Shown piece after piece: positions 15,466 through 23,355 of a stretch of 64,000 nucleotides of DNA. This DNA is from Synechococcus sp. C9 (GTDB taxonomy: Bacteria; Cyanobacteriota; Cyanobacteriia; Gloeomargaritales; Gloeomargaritaceae), in NCBI RefSeq assembly GCF_022984075.1, contig NZ_JALAAD010000001.1, positions 434,001 through 498,000 of the forward strand, given 5' to 3'. The notes below the pieces were generated by a model. It ran no database searches. It was given only the letters and a program-made list of their open reading frames with translations, and was not told the DNA's origin. Both the position numbers and the translations under genes were made by a program. Every line of letters begins with the position of its first letter. The first letter of the stretch is position 1.

Positions 15466-16704
15466 TTACGTCAAACCCGTTACGAAACTGACCATAACAC
15501 CTGTTATTACCCCGATCCCCAAACCAACCGCTGGGTGCCATTTTAGCTTGCCAATCACCAATAGGGCAACCGCAAGTAATAGCATATTGATCCCAATCCG
15601 CAGGGGTTGTTCGCTGGGAATAATGGCAGGCAATAGGTTAATCGCAGCAGACAAAACCATGCCAACCACAGCGGGGTTAACCCCTGATAAAAAGTGTTTG
15701 ACGGGCTGTAAATGCCGCACCTTTTGATAATAGCGAGACAGGATAAACATCAAGATAATTGAAGGTAAAAACAAACCGATGGTGGCGACCATTGCCCCGC
15801 TCAATCCCCCGACCCGAAAACCAGCAAAAGTGGCAATCACTGCAATTGGTCCTGGGGTGAGTTGACTAATCGCCACCCCATCAATAAATTCCTGTTGCGT
15901 CAACCAGTGCAAATGGTCAATTAATAACTGTTTCAGCACCGGGATCAGGACAAAACCACCCCCAAAGAATACCAATCCTACCTTCACAAACGTTAAACCT
16001 AAGGTGAACACATCAACAGCCTGGGGTGGCACGACCGTGTTGGTTGCCGAGGTGATTTGATGGGGTAAAACCTGCATGGCTAACGGTAAACCAATGACCG
16101 CTTGGGGCTGATTGACAGACTTTTTGGCGGGGGGTTTGCGGGGGGTTAATTTAAGCAGTAAACCAACTACGCCTGCCATACCGAGAATCAATATGGGATT
16201 GATGCGGGTTAAACTGCCAACACAGCCTGCTAAAGCCAGTCCCAAGGCAATCTTAGAGCCAATCGCCTTTTGTCCCATAGACCAAGCCGCCAGGAGAATA
16301 ATGCCAATCACCACCGGCGCAATGCCCTCTAAAACCGCCTGCAAAGAGGGAATTTGATTGAATGTGAAATAGAACCACGATAGAACCATCACCGCCACCA
16401 AAGAAGGGAGTAAAAACAGCAGACTCGCCCATAAACCGCCCCAAAAACCATGCAGACGATAGCCAATAAATAAGGCGGCATTGACCGGAAAAGAACCTAA
16501 AATTTGACTGAGGGCGACCCCATGCAAAAACTCTTCTGTTTCCAAACACCGCCGCCGTTTGACAAATTCATCTTCCATGAGGGCAATCATGGCAATGCCC
16601 CCCCCAAAACCAATGGAACCTAATTTGAGAAACAGCCACATCATCTCGGTTAAGCTGGGCATTTTTTGCGAATAGTGCCCTTCTGGAACTGGAATGTCTG
16701 TCAT
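15466..16704 (-). CDS. chrA: ChrA-family (CHR) chromate/anion transporter
   Basis: The 412-residue protein is a two-domain CHR transporter. The N-terminal repeat has FLKLGSIGFGGGIAMIALMEDEFVKRR and GVALSQILGSFPVNAALFIG; the C-terminal repeat has FVKVGLVFFGGGFVLIPVLKQLL and GVAISQLTPGPIAVIATFAG. Family members export chromate, which resembles sulfate, so a sulfur oxyanion is a possible substrate. It is downstream of the DUF302 gene (46 bases) and upstream of the ICMT-like gene, opposite the SQR gene, which supports a sulfur-linked role. The symbol denotes the family, not a proven chromate function. Confidence 0.85.
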   Translation of the reverse strand: MTDIPVPEGHYSQKMPSLTEMMWLFLKLGSIGFGGGIAMIALMEDEFVKRRRCLETEEFLHGVALSQILGSFPVNAALFIGYRLHGFWGGLWASLLFLLPSLVAVMVLSWFYFTFNQIPSLQAVLEGIAPVVIGIILLAAWSMGQKAIGSKIALGLALAGCVGSLTRINPILILGMAGVVGLLLKLTPRKPPAKKSVNQPQAVIGLPLAMQVLPHQITSATNTVVPPQAVDVFTLGLTFVKVGLVFFGGGFVLIPVLKQLLIDHLHWLTQQEFIDGVAISQLTPGPIAVIATFAGFRVGGLSGAMVATIGLFLPSIILMFILSRYYQKVRHLQPVKHFLSGVNPAVVGMVLSAAINLLPAIIPSEQPLRIGINMLLLAVALLVIGKLKWHPAVGLGIGVITGVMVSFVTGLT

Positions 16705-16750
16705 TGGATTCCCTCCGAAATATCAAAATTGCTAAGTAATTGCTAAGTCA

Positions 16751-17134
16751 TTAAAAGTGGTTGATCACCCGTTGCATGATGGCACTGGCATTCAAGGCGA
16801 TTTCCTTCGCCTCGGGAGCGTAAATCATTAAAAACATGGCTAAGGGGTCAACTGCGGCAACCTCGACCAAGCCATCCGCACATTCCTGAATCACCACATT
16901 GCACGGAAACATGACGGCCGCTCGACCATCCACCTGCAACATATCAAAAGCGACTTGGGGGTGACAGGCACCGAGGACGTGGTAACGGCGGAAATCCTGG
17001 TTGAGTTTCTGCCGAAAAGCTCGCTGTAAATCCATTTCCGTCATCACCCCCATGCCTTCTTTTTGGAGTGCCTCTTTGACTAAGACGAGGACTTGGTCAA
17101 AATCCATCGCCACCGTGCGCTGAAAGTAGTACAT
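16751..17134 (-). CDS. DUF302 family protein
   Basis: With the start at 17134 (MYYFQRT), directly after a purine-rich gggaggg, the protein has 127 residues and fits the DUF302 family. An ATG at 17185 would add 17 unlikely residues. Three cysteines are present: Cys57 in GACHPQ, Cys78 in FPCNV and Cys85 in QECA. GACHPQ and the PCNV pair are typical of the family. DUF302 genes are often found beside sulfide oxidation genes; the biochemical role is not established. It heads the minus-strand operon facing the SQR gene across a palindrome. Confidence 0.85.
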   Translation of the reverse strand: MYYFQRTVAMDFDQVLVLVKEALQKEGMGVMTEMDLQRAFRQKLNQDFRRYHVLGACHPQVAFDMLQVDGRAAVMFPCNVVIQECADGLVEVAAVDPLAMFLMIYAPEAKEIALNASAIMQRVINHF

Positions 17135-17202
17135 CCCTCCCTCCCCAAGGATTGACTGTCCCTGCTTGCCACCAAGGACAAACATTCTGTATATTGAATA
17201 TA

Positions 17203-17216
17203 TAACTATTTAGTTA
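17203..17216. promoter_or_regulatory. Palindromic operator upstream of SQR
   Basis: TAACTATTTAGTTA is a perfect inverted repeat except for the central TT. Its core ACTATTTAGT (17205-17214) is the same as at 6123-6132. It ends 23 bases before the SQR start and lies in the divergent region shared with DUF302. It is the probable binding site of one or both ArsR proteins. Confidence 0.72.
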
Positions 17217-17239
17217 AATACGTCAACTGAGGTGAAGGT

Positions 17240-18529
17240 ATGGCGAACGTGGTGGTGATTGGGGCGGGTTTGGGGGGATTACCGGCGGCCTATGAGTTGC
17301 GGCACCGTTTAGGGCGGCAGCACCGAGTGACGTTGGTTTCCGAGTTCCCCCAATTTACGTTTGTCCCCGGGCTGGTGCAGGTGGGGTTGGGGCAGATTCC
17401 CCTGGCGCAGGTGCAGTTGGATGTGGCGATGCTGGCTGGCTACCACAACCTGGACTGGGTGCAGGGGCGGGTTCGACGCATTGACCCGGTGGTGCGGCGG
17501 GTGTACACGGCGGCTCAGGAATTGCCCTACGACTATCTGGTGATTGCCAGTGGGGCGGAATTGGCGAATGATTTACTGCCGGGGTTGGGGGTGTACAGCC
17601 ATTCGGTGTGCACGCCTGCCCATGCCCTAGCGGCTCGGTCAGCCTGGGAGCAATTTGTCCAAAATCCGGGTGATTTGGTGGTCGGGGCGGCGCCGGGGGC
17701 AGGCTGTTTTGGGCCGGCCTATGAATTTGTCCTGTTGGCGGAGGCGGATTTGCGGCGGCGGGGGCTACGTCAGCAGGTCAACATTACCTACATTACCCCG
17801 GAACCCTACATTGGGCATTTGGGGGTGAAGCAGGTGAAAAATGCCCAGGAATTGACGGAAAAACTGATGCACCAACGGGGGATTCAAACCGTCACCAATG
17901 CGCGGATTGTCGCTGTGCATCCCGACCGGGTGGAATTGGCGGATGGGCGGGTGTTTCCCTTTGGCTACAGCATGATTTTACCGGCCTTTCGGGGGGCGGA
18001 GTTTGTGCGGGTATCGGGGCTGGGCAACGAAAAAGGGTTTTTGCCGACCCTACCGACGCTCCAGCATCCCCAGTACCCGGAAATTTACGGGGTGGGGGTG
18101 AGTGTGCATCTCGACCAACCGGATCAAACTCTGGTGCCCATCGGTTTACCCAAGAGTGGTCAGATGACCGAAGCGATGGCGATGGTAGCGGCACACAATA
18201 TCGCAGTGGCGTTGGGGGCGGTGCAGGCTCCACCTCATGTGCCCACCCTGGAAGCCCTGTGTTTTGCCGACTACGGCGGAACCGGCATTGCCTACATCGC
18301 GGCACCCGTCCTCCCTGACCCGATGACGGGACAACGGCGTTATTCCTATGCGGCGGCGGGGCGATGGGTCACCTGGGCAAAGGCGGCTTTTGAGCATTAT
18401 TTTATGATTAAAATGCGTTTGGGTTTGGGGTTGCCCTGGTTTGAGAAACTGGGCATCCGGTTATTATTCGGACTGGCTCTTTCCCAACCCGCACCCGCCC
18501 ATTTGCTTGCGCAACCGATGCAGGTGTAA
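17240..18529 (+). CDS. sqr: Sulfide:quinone oxidoreductase, type I
   Basis: This FAD enzyme oxidises sulfide to polysulfide or persulfide and passes electrons to the quinone pool at the membrane. The N-terminal dinucleotide motif is VVVIGAGLGGLPAAYEL (about 4-20). Three cysteines sit where the catalytic ones are expected: Cys124 (SVCTPAHA), Cys156 (GAGCFGPAYEF) and Cys341 (EALCFADYGG), matching the type I pattern with GCFGPAYEF as signature. The C-terminal segment FEHYFMIKMRLGLGLPWFEKLGIRLLFG is amphipathic and could bind the membrane. The ArsR gene starts four bases after the stop. A distant alternative is an NDH-2-like enzyme, but the cysteines argue against it. Confidence 0.93.
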   Translation: MANVVVIGAGLGGLPAAYELRHRLGRQHRVTLVSEFPQFTFVPGLVQVGLGQIPLAQVQLDVAMLAGYHNLDWVQGRVRRIDPVVRRVYTAAQELPYDYLVIASGAELANDLLPGLGVYSHSVCTPAHALAARSAWEQFVQNPGDLVVGAAPGAGCFGPAYEFVLLAEADLRRRGLRQQVNITYITPEPYIGHLGVKQVKNAQELTEKLMHQRGIQTVTNARIVAVHPDRVELADGRVFPFGYSMILPAFRGAEFVRVSGLGNEKGFLPTLPTLQHPQYPEIYGVGVSVHLDQPDQTLVPIGLPKSGQMTEAMAMVAAHNIAVALGAVQAPPHVPTLEALCFADYGGTGIAYIAAPVLPDPMTGQRRYSYAAAGRWVTWAKAAFEHYFMIKMRLGLGLPWFEKLGIRLLFGLALSQPAPAHLLAQPMQV

Positions 18530-18533
18530 AACC

Positions 18534-18872
18534 ATGACCCTCTCCCTGGCTGAGGAGCAAACAACGCCCGATTTTGAGCGGTTAGCCGAATTGTTCAAAC
18601 TGATGGCCGATCCGAGTCGGTTACACATTTTGTGGTGTATTGGTCAGGGGGAGTCGAGCGTGGGCGAAATTTGTACCCGCACGGGTTTGAGTCCGGCGAA
18701 TGTTTCCAAGCACCTACAAATGTTACGGTTGGGGGGGATTGTCGCCTGTCGAAAAGAAGGCAATAGCCGCATTTATTTCCTCTCCGACCCTCACTATTTC
18801 ACCCTGTGCGCCCAAGCCTTGATCACGTTATCCAACACCCATCAGGAGGTAGTTTCCTCATGCGACGAATAG
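18534..18872 (+). CDS. ArsR-family regulator of the SQR locus
   Basis: The 112-residue winged helix protein has the recognition helix TGLSPANVSKHLQMLRLGGIV (about 50-70), closely similar to the regulator at 6206. Cysteines are at 35, 47, 72, 92 and 110. Cys92 aligns with Cys87 of the first regulator, and Cys35 is one residue off Cys29. A persulfide-sensing role like SqrR is plausible. The gene lies four bases after sqr and its end overlaps the haem protein gene by 13 bases, so the three are one operon. Start ATG 18534 directly follows the sqr stop. Confidence 0.88.
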   Translation: MTLSLAEEQTTPDFERLAELFKLMADPSRLHILWCIGQGESSVGEICTRTGLSPANVSKHLQMLRLGGIVACRKEGNSRIYFLSDPHYFTLCAQALITLSNTHQEVVSSCDE

Positions 18873-19435
18873 GGATTTTACTGGTTTTTATAGCGTTGCT
18901 TTTCGGTTGGTCGCTCCCGGTTTGGGCTAGCATTGACCCCCAGCAATTGGGCGAGGCGGTCACCGAAATTGAATTATTAGACCAAATGCGTGCGGGTTTA
19001 GCCAGTAGTTTAACCGGCACAACAACGGAGCCAACGCTGGATACCTTTAAGACGGTCTGTGCGCCGGTGGGCAAACAAGCCCAAAAAATTGCCCAGGACC
19101 ACGGTTGGCAGGTGCGGCAAGTGGCATTGAAGTACCGCAATCCCCAGCATAAACCCCAGGATTTAACTGAAGAAAAAGCCCTGGCGGAGTTAATCGAACA
19201 TCCCGATCTCCAAGCCTTTTGGCAAGTGGATGCCCGGGGGGTGAATTACTTTCGACGGATCAATGTGGAAGCCAGTTGTCTCGCCTGTCATGGGGCAAAA
19301 GCAACCATACCCGCTTTTGTGAAAAACAAATATCCCACGGATTTAGCCTACGATTTCCAAGTTGGCGATTTACGGGGAATGTATCATGTGCTGATTCCCA
19401 ACCCACCGGAACCATCAACCGCATCAGCCCCCTAA
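18860..19435 (+). CDS. Tll0287-like (DUF3365) c-type haem sensor-domain protein
   Basis: The 191-residue protein begins with a signal peptide (MRRIGILLVFIALLFGWSLPVWA). The fold resembles DUF3365/Tll0287-like haem domains and includes the haem-attachment motif CLACH at 140-144. It is preceded by caggagg and overlaps the arsR gene. Such proteins bind haem c in the periplasm or lumen and may sense redox state or act as electron carriers. In this operon it may accept or sense sulfide-derived electrons; that is inference. No kinase domain is fused. Confidence 0.85.
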   Translation: MRRIGILLVFIALLFGWSLPVWASIDPQQLGEAVTEIELLDQMRAGLASSLTGTTTEPTLDTFKTVCAPVGKQAQKIAQDHGWQVRQVALKYRNPQHKPQDLTEEKALAELIEHPDLQAFWQVDARGVNYFRRINVEASCLACHGAKATIPAFVKNKYPTDLAYDFQVGDLRGMYHVLIPNPPEPSTASAP

Positions 19436-19462
19436 AAGTTCAACAATATTTGATTTGATAAC

Positions 19463-19563
19463 TATAGCAATCCTACTTGATTAGTGAACAGAGATTTCCC
19501 AGAACCAAGGACGGGGGCAGTGCCCCTGCGACCCCTATTCTATTCTCACTTAGGATTGCTCTA
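19463..19563. repeat. Family-A MITE-like element
   Basis: Inverted termini tatagcaatcctac at the left and taggattgctctat at the right flank a core cagaaccaaggacggggg...cagtgcccctgcgacccc. Length is about 101 bases. It separates the sqr operon from the DUF3122 gene. Confidence 0.8.
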
Positions 19564-19591
19564 TCATGTCAATGTTCAGCGAGGGAAATGG

Positions 19592-20137
19592 ATGGCAAAA
19601 ATTTGCTGGCTGGGGGGGGTTACGGGTAGCCATTTGTGGTGGCAAAAAATGGTTTTGGTGGGGTTAAGTGGTCTATGGTTTTGGTTAGCCACGTCCGCCC
19701 CAAGTCATGCCCTCATCCGCACCATTTCCGAAACGCCCAACCAAGTGGTCATCCAAGCCCGTCATCAACTCCCCGATGAAGAGCGTTTGACCTGGCAGGT
19801 GATTCTGTTTGCCCGCCCCCATCAGTTGCAACTGCGGTTGGTGGGTTTTCCTGAACGCTATCATTTTCGCCACCCGCAACCTTTGGTACTCACCACCCCG
19901 GATGGGCAAACATGGCTGGCCGCCGATGATTTCCCGAAAGCGGCTACGGTTGCCAATGTGGGTCAATTTGACCTACTGCCCCTAGCGGATGAATTACTGC
20001 CAGAGGGATTCCCGCCGAAACAGCCCTTGCGGGTCACCCTGCCTTTGGTGGCAGGGGAACGTCACCTCACCATCCCCACGGCGGTACTTCTGGAATGGCA
20101 GGAGGTGATTCACCAGGGGAAAAAACTGGGGGCGTAG
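19592..20137 (+). CDS. DUF3122 exported protein
   Basis: The start at 19592 follows gaggg at six to seven bases and gives 181 residues with an N-terminal membrane or signal segment (MVLVGLSGLWFWLATSAPSHA). An in-frame ATG at 19484 lies inside a repeat element and is unlikely. The body, including LRLVGFPERYHFRHPQPLVLTTPDGQTW, NVGQFDLLPLADELL and RVTLPLV, fits cyanobacterial DUF3122 proteins. Function is unknown; the location is probably periplasm or lumen. Its promoter may be supplied from or blocked by the family-A element 28 bases upstream. Confidence 0.75.
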   Translation: MAKICWLGGVTGSHLWWQKMVLVGLSGLWFWLATSAPSHALIRTISETPNQVVIQARHQLPDEERLTWQVILFARPHQLQLRLVGFPERYHFRHPQPLVLTTPDGQTWLAADDFPKAATVANVGQFDLLPLADELLPEGFPPKQPLRVTLPLVAGERHLTIPTAVLLEWQEVIHQGKKLGA

Positions 20138-20159
20138 TTTGGGGCAACCTTGAGACATT

Positions 20160-20273
20160 TAAGGGTACTGCTAAAAATGGGTTGCAGGGGTGTAGCCCCC
20201 GTTGTTGGTTTGCGATAATGGGCATTTTAATCAGATAAACTTCAATGGGTGCAAATCAATAAAAGTGCCCTTA
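20160..20273. repeat. Family-B MITE-like element
   Basis: Termini TAAGGGTACTGCTA and AAAGTGCCCTTA flank a core gggttgcaggggtgtagccccc. It fills the gap between the DUF3122 gene and the rre1-like gene. Confidence 0.7.
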
Positions 20274-20327
20274 ATTGAGCTTTTAATTGAGATGATGATT
20301 GCCAATTCCAGGGAAATGCTTGGGAAA

Positions 20328-20984
20328 TTATTTTGCCAAACCGTGTTCCAGGGCAAAGCGCACCAGTTCCGTACGGCTGTTGGTGCCGGTCTTGCTAAAT
20401 AAACGGCTCACATACTTTTCCACATTCCGCACGCTGGTTTCCAACCGATGGGCAATTTCTTTGTTCATCAACCCCTGCGCCAGCAATTCCAACACACTCC
20501 GTTCCCGGGGGGTCAAATCCAAATCCAGCGGTTCTTTGGCAATCACTCCCCCCTGGCGTGCCAAAAGTGCCTTGATTTCCGCCAATTCCTGCGCCATATC
20601 CGTGGGTTGGGGTTCCGCTTTCCGCAGAAGATTCTCAATCACCGCCACCAACTCATCCGGGTCAAAGGGCTTGGCAATATAGCCATCCACCCCGGCCCGA
20701 AAGCCAGCAATCCGGTCTTTGGTCATCCCCCGTGCCGTGAGAAACACCACCGGCAAATGCTGAAACCGGGGGTCATCCCGCAGTTGTTTCAGGAACTCAT
20801 AGCCGCTCACCTGGGGCATCATCACATCGGAAACCACCAGGTCAGGTTTCTGTTTTTGCAATAGTTCCCAGGCTACCTGGGCATTGGCCGCCGTCGTCAC
20901 CGTGAAGCCACTGTCTTCCAAATAGGCTTGTACTGCCTGGCGCAACCCCGGTTCGTCATCCACAAGCAGAATGTGATGGGTCAT
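20328..20984 (-). CDS. NarL/LuxR-type response regulator, Rre1/Ycf29-like
   Basis: The 218-residue protein has a receiver domain (DDEPGLRQAV acidic pocket, phospho-acceptor in VVSDVMMPQVSG at about Asp53, conserved Lys in GYIAKPFDPDEL) and a C-terminal LuxR helix-turn-helix (LTPRERSVLELLAQGLMNKEIAHRLETSVRNVEKYVSRLFSKTG). The pattern is that of cyanobacterial Rre1, the homologue of plastid Ycf29, which with Hik2/Hik34-type kinases controls stress genes. No kinase gene is adjacent. Other NarL members are possible, but the KDRIAGFRAGVDGYIAKPFDPDEL region supports Rre1. Confidence 0.85.
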   Translation of the reverse strand: MTHHILLVDDEPGLRQAVQAYLEDSGFTVTTAANAQVAWELLQKQKPDLVVSDVMMPQVSGYEFLKQLRDDPRFQHLPVVFLTARGMTKDRIAGFRAGVDGYIAKPFDPDELVAVIENLLRKAEPQPTDMAQELAEIKALLARQGGVIAKEPLDLDLTPRERSVLELLAQGLMNKEIAHRLETSVRNVEKYVSRLFSKTGTNSRTELVRFALEHGLAK

Positions 20985-21040
20985 ATGGCTTGCACTTAGT
21001 TAATGTTCATAACTTAATTGATATGGATAGATTACCATAT

Positions 21041-21093
21041 TACCCAGAACCAAGGGTGCTACGACCGCTAACTTTGCACAGAGGTGTCCTTAG
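21041..21093. repeat. Family-B element fragment
   Basis: Half element with cagaaccaagggtgctacga, ccgctaactttg and the terminus agaggtgtcctta. Only the right half is present. Confidence 0.55.
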
Positions 21094-21188
21094 GTGAATC
21101 ATAGGATTACTCAGAACTAGAGTTAGGTTATACCGTCAAATTATTCAGTTTCTCAACATTGATACCCACAGTTGCAGTGAGATTGCCA

Positions 21189-21289
21189 TATAGCAATCCT
21201 ACTTGATTGACAAACGGAAATTCCGCAGAACCAAAGACGGGGGCGGTGCCCCTGCGACCCCTATTCCATTTTCATTGAGGGTTGCTATA
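21189..21289. repeat. Family-A MITE-like element, complete
   Basis: The 101-base element has termini TATAGCAATCCTAC and gagggttgctata and the core cagaaccaaagacggggg followed by cggtgcccctgcgacccc. Together with the fragment at 21041 it accounts for most of the 329-base gap. Confidence 0.82.
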
Positions 21290-21313
21290 GATGTGTTCAT
21301 TCCCGATAGAATC

Positions 21314-22168
21314 TTAATCTGTCAAAAATCTTTTGAGACTGGGTTCTGCCAAGAGGGGCTTGGTGGCGGCAATCAATTTGGCACCCCACAAATTCTCAAT
21401 TAAGAAAGGGATTTTGCCATAGCGGCGGTCAATTTTCAGGGCTTCTTCTGCCATTTGAATCCCCTTTTGTTTTTGCCCTTGGGTATAGTACAAAACCGCA
21501 ATCGCCAACATGGGTTCAGCCGCTTTGGGGTCAATTTTAACCGAGGCTTGCCAATGACGACGGGCAGATTCCCGGTCGCCCATTTCAAAATTCACCAAAC
21601 CGATATTATTAATCGCTGGCCAGAATTTTTTATCCTGGGCAATCGCTTTTTCATACTGGGCAATCGCCTGGGGGTATTGATTTAATTTCAAGTAAGTATT
21701 CCCCAGATTAAATAGCCCTTCCACATTATCCGGTTTGATTGCCAACCCCGCCTGCAAATAACGCAACGCCTGGGGATAGTTGTCCTGGCGCAGGGCGAGA
21801 GAGCCGAGGGTAAATAAAATACCGGGATTATCCGGGGCAATTTTATAGGCTTCCTGAAGGGCATTGGTCGCCTGTTTGAGGTCATCCTGACGTAAATACA
21901 ATTGCGCCAAAATTACCCAGGGTTCAAAACGATTGGGTGCCAGTTGGGTGGCAAGCCGAGCATTGGCAATCGCCCGTTTCCCATCCAGAGCCTGGACTTC
22001 ACTCAGCACCCCCACTTCCCGGGCCAGGTCAACCCCCTGGGCTTCCAACTGTTCCGGGCGCAGTTCCAACACGTAGGGCACCATCGCTGGCCCCGGTAAT
22101 GCCCAGGCGAGTACCCCCAATCCCACGACCCAGCCCCAAGCCAGTTTACCCTTCATCTTTGGCTCCAT
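21314..22168 (-). CDS. TPR-repeat exported or membrane-anchored protein
   Basis: The 284-residue protein (or 280 from the second Met) has an N-terminal hydrophobic segment (LAWGWVVGLGVLAWALPGPA). At least five tetratricopeptide repeats follow from about residue 75 to 250, for example NPGILFTLGSLALRQDNYPQALRYLQAGLAIKPD and NVEGLFNLGNTYLKLNQYPQAIAQYEKAIAQ. TPR domains mediate protein contacts; cyanobacterial relatives assist photosystem or pigment biogenesis. The specific partner is unknown. The gene is 111 bases downstream of asd on the same strand reading direction. Confidence 0.8.
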   Translation of the reverse strand: MEPKMKGKLAWGWVVGLGVLAWALPGPAMVPYVLELRPEQLEAQGVDLAREVGVLSEVQALDGKRAIANARLATQLAPNRFEPWVILAQLYLRQDDLKQATNALQEAYKIAPDNPGILFTLGSLALRQDNYPQALRYLQAGLAIKPDNVEGLFNLGNTYLKLNQYPQAIAQYEKAIAQDKKFWPAINNIGLVNFEMGDRESARRHWQASVKIDPKAAEPMLAIAVLYYTQGQKQKGIQMAEEALKIDRRYGKIPFLIENLWGAKLIAATKPLLAEPSLKRFLTD

Positions 22169-22279
22169 CGTCCTCTGTACTCCCCATCATAAGTGCGGTT
22201 GCCATCACGATTTTAATACCTTTTAATAATTCTTCCACCCAACGACCGGGAATGGGGGATTTGGGGTTACCTGCCAAAT

Positions 22280-23296
22280 TCACAACAACCACCCTTTGGC
22301 AATGAGATATTCGGCAATTTGCACCGCATTCAGTGCCGCCCCTTTGCGAATTTGATCCCCGCACAACCACAAATCCAAACCGCAGGGGTGGGATAAATCC
22401 TGGCGAATCCGACCGACTAAAACCGCATCCTTACCCGAAGCATTGATGGGCATAGGAAAGTAATTGTTTTGCCAATCTTCAACTAATTCCACCCCCGGAC
22501 TTTGGGCTAAAATTTCCCGAGCTTTGGCCACTGGGAAGGGTTGGGTAAATTCCAAATTCACCGCCTCCGAATGCGCCCGCAGTACCGGTACCCGCACACA
22601 GGTCGCCGTTAACCGCAAATCCGGGATACCCATAATTTTGCGGCTTTCTTGGATCATTTTCATTTCCTCTTGACAATACCCCTGGTCATTGCAGGGACTG
22701 TTGTGGGGAAATAAATTAAATGCCAAGGGATAGGGAAAAATCTCTGTTGTTACCGGGGCATTCGCCAAAATTTGCTGGGTTTGTTGGCGCAATTCCTGCA
22801 TCGCCCGTGCCCCCGCCCCACTCGCCGATTGATAGGTCGCCACCACCACCCGCCGGAGTGGTTGCACCCGGTGCAAAGGATAAATGACCACACACAGGAG
22901 AATCGTGGTGCAATTGGGGTTGGCAATGATGCCCTGATGGGTTTGCAAAGCGTGGGGATTCACCTCCGGCACCACCAAGGGCACCTGGGGTTCCAGGCGA
23001 AAGGCACTGGAATTGTCAATCACCACCGCCCCCTGTTTCACCGCTACGGGTGCCCATTCCCGGGACACACTCCCCCCCGCCGAAGCCAGGACAATATCTA
23101 AATTTTGTAATTCTGATGTACAGACTGGTCGCACAGTCAAGGACTCCCCCAAAAAGTCCAGGGACTGTCCCGCCGACCGGGGGGAAGCCAAGAGCCGCAA
23201 TTCCCCCACCGGAAACTGCCGTTGCGCCAGGAGTTGGAGGATTTCCGTGCCCACCGCCCCGGTTGCCCCCAGCACCCCCACCCGATAGGTTCCCAT
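22280..23296 (-). CDS. asd: Aspartate-semialdehyde dehydrogenase
   Basis: Reduces aspartyl phosphate with NADPH to aspartate semialdehyde, on the path to lysine, threonine and methionine. The 338-residue product has an NADP motif GVLGATGAVGTEILQLL (8-24), SAGGSVSREW, the catalytic Cys129 in NPNCTT, and the substrate-binding RVPVLRAHSEAVNLEF segment near 240. Length is standard. It is divergent from the trigger factor gene with 59 bases between them. dapB, the next lysine-path gene, lies about 9 kb away. Confidence 0.95.
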   Translation of the reverse strand: MGTYRVGVLGATGAVGTEILQLLAQRQFPVGELRLLASPRSAGQSLDFLGESLTVRPVCTSELQNLDIVLASAGGSVSREWAPVAVKQGAVVIDNSSAFRLEPQVPLVVPEVNPHALQTHQGIIANPNCTTILLCVVIYPLHRVQPLRRVVVATYQSASGAGARAMQELRQQTQQILANAPVTTEIFPYPLAFNLFPHNSPCNDQGYCQEEMKMIQESRKIMGIPDLRLTATCVRVPVLRAHSEAVNLEFTQPFPVAKAREILAQSPGVELVEDWQNNYFPMPINASGKDAVLVGRIRQDLSHPCGLDLWLCGDQIRKGAALNAVQIAEYLIAKGWLL

Positions 23297-23355
23297 ATTC
23301 GTGAATCCGTGAACAATAACGCTAAGATACTATATGCACAACTGGGCGAAAATTT

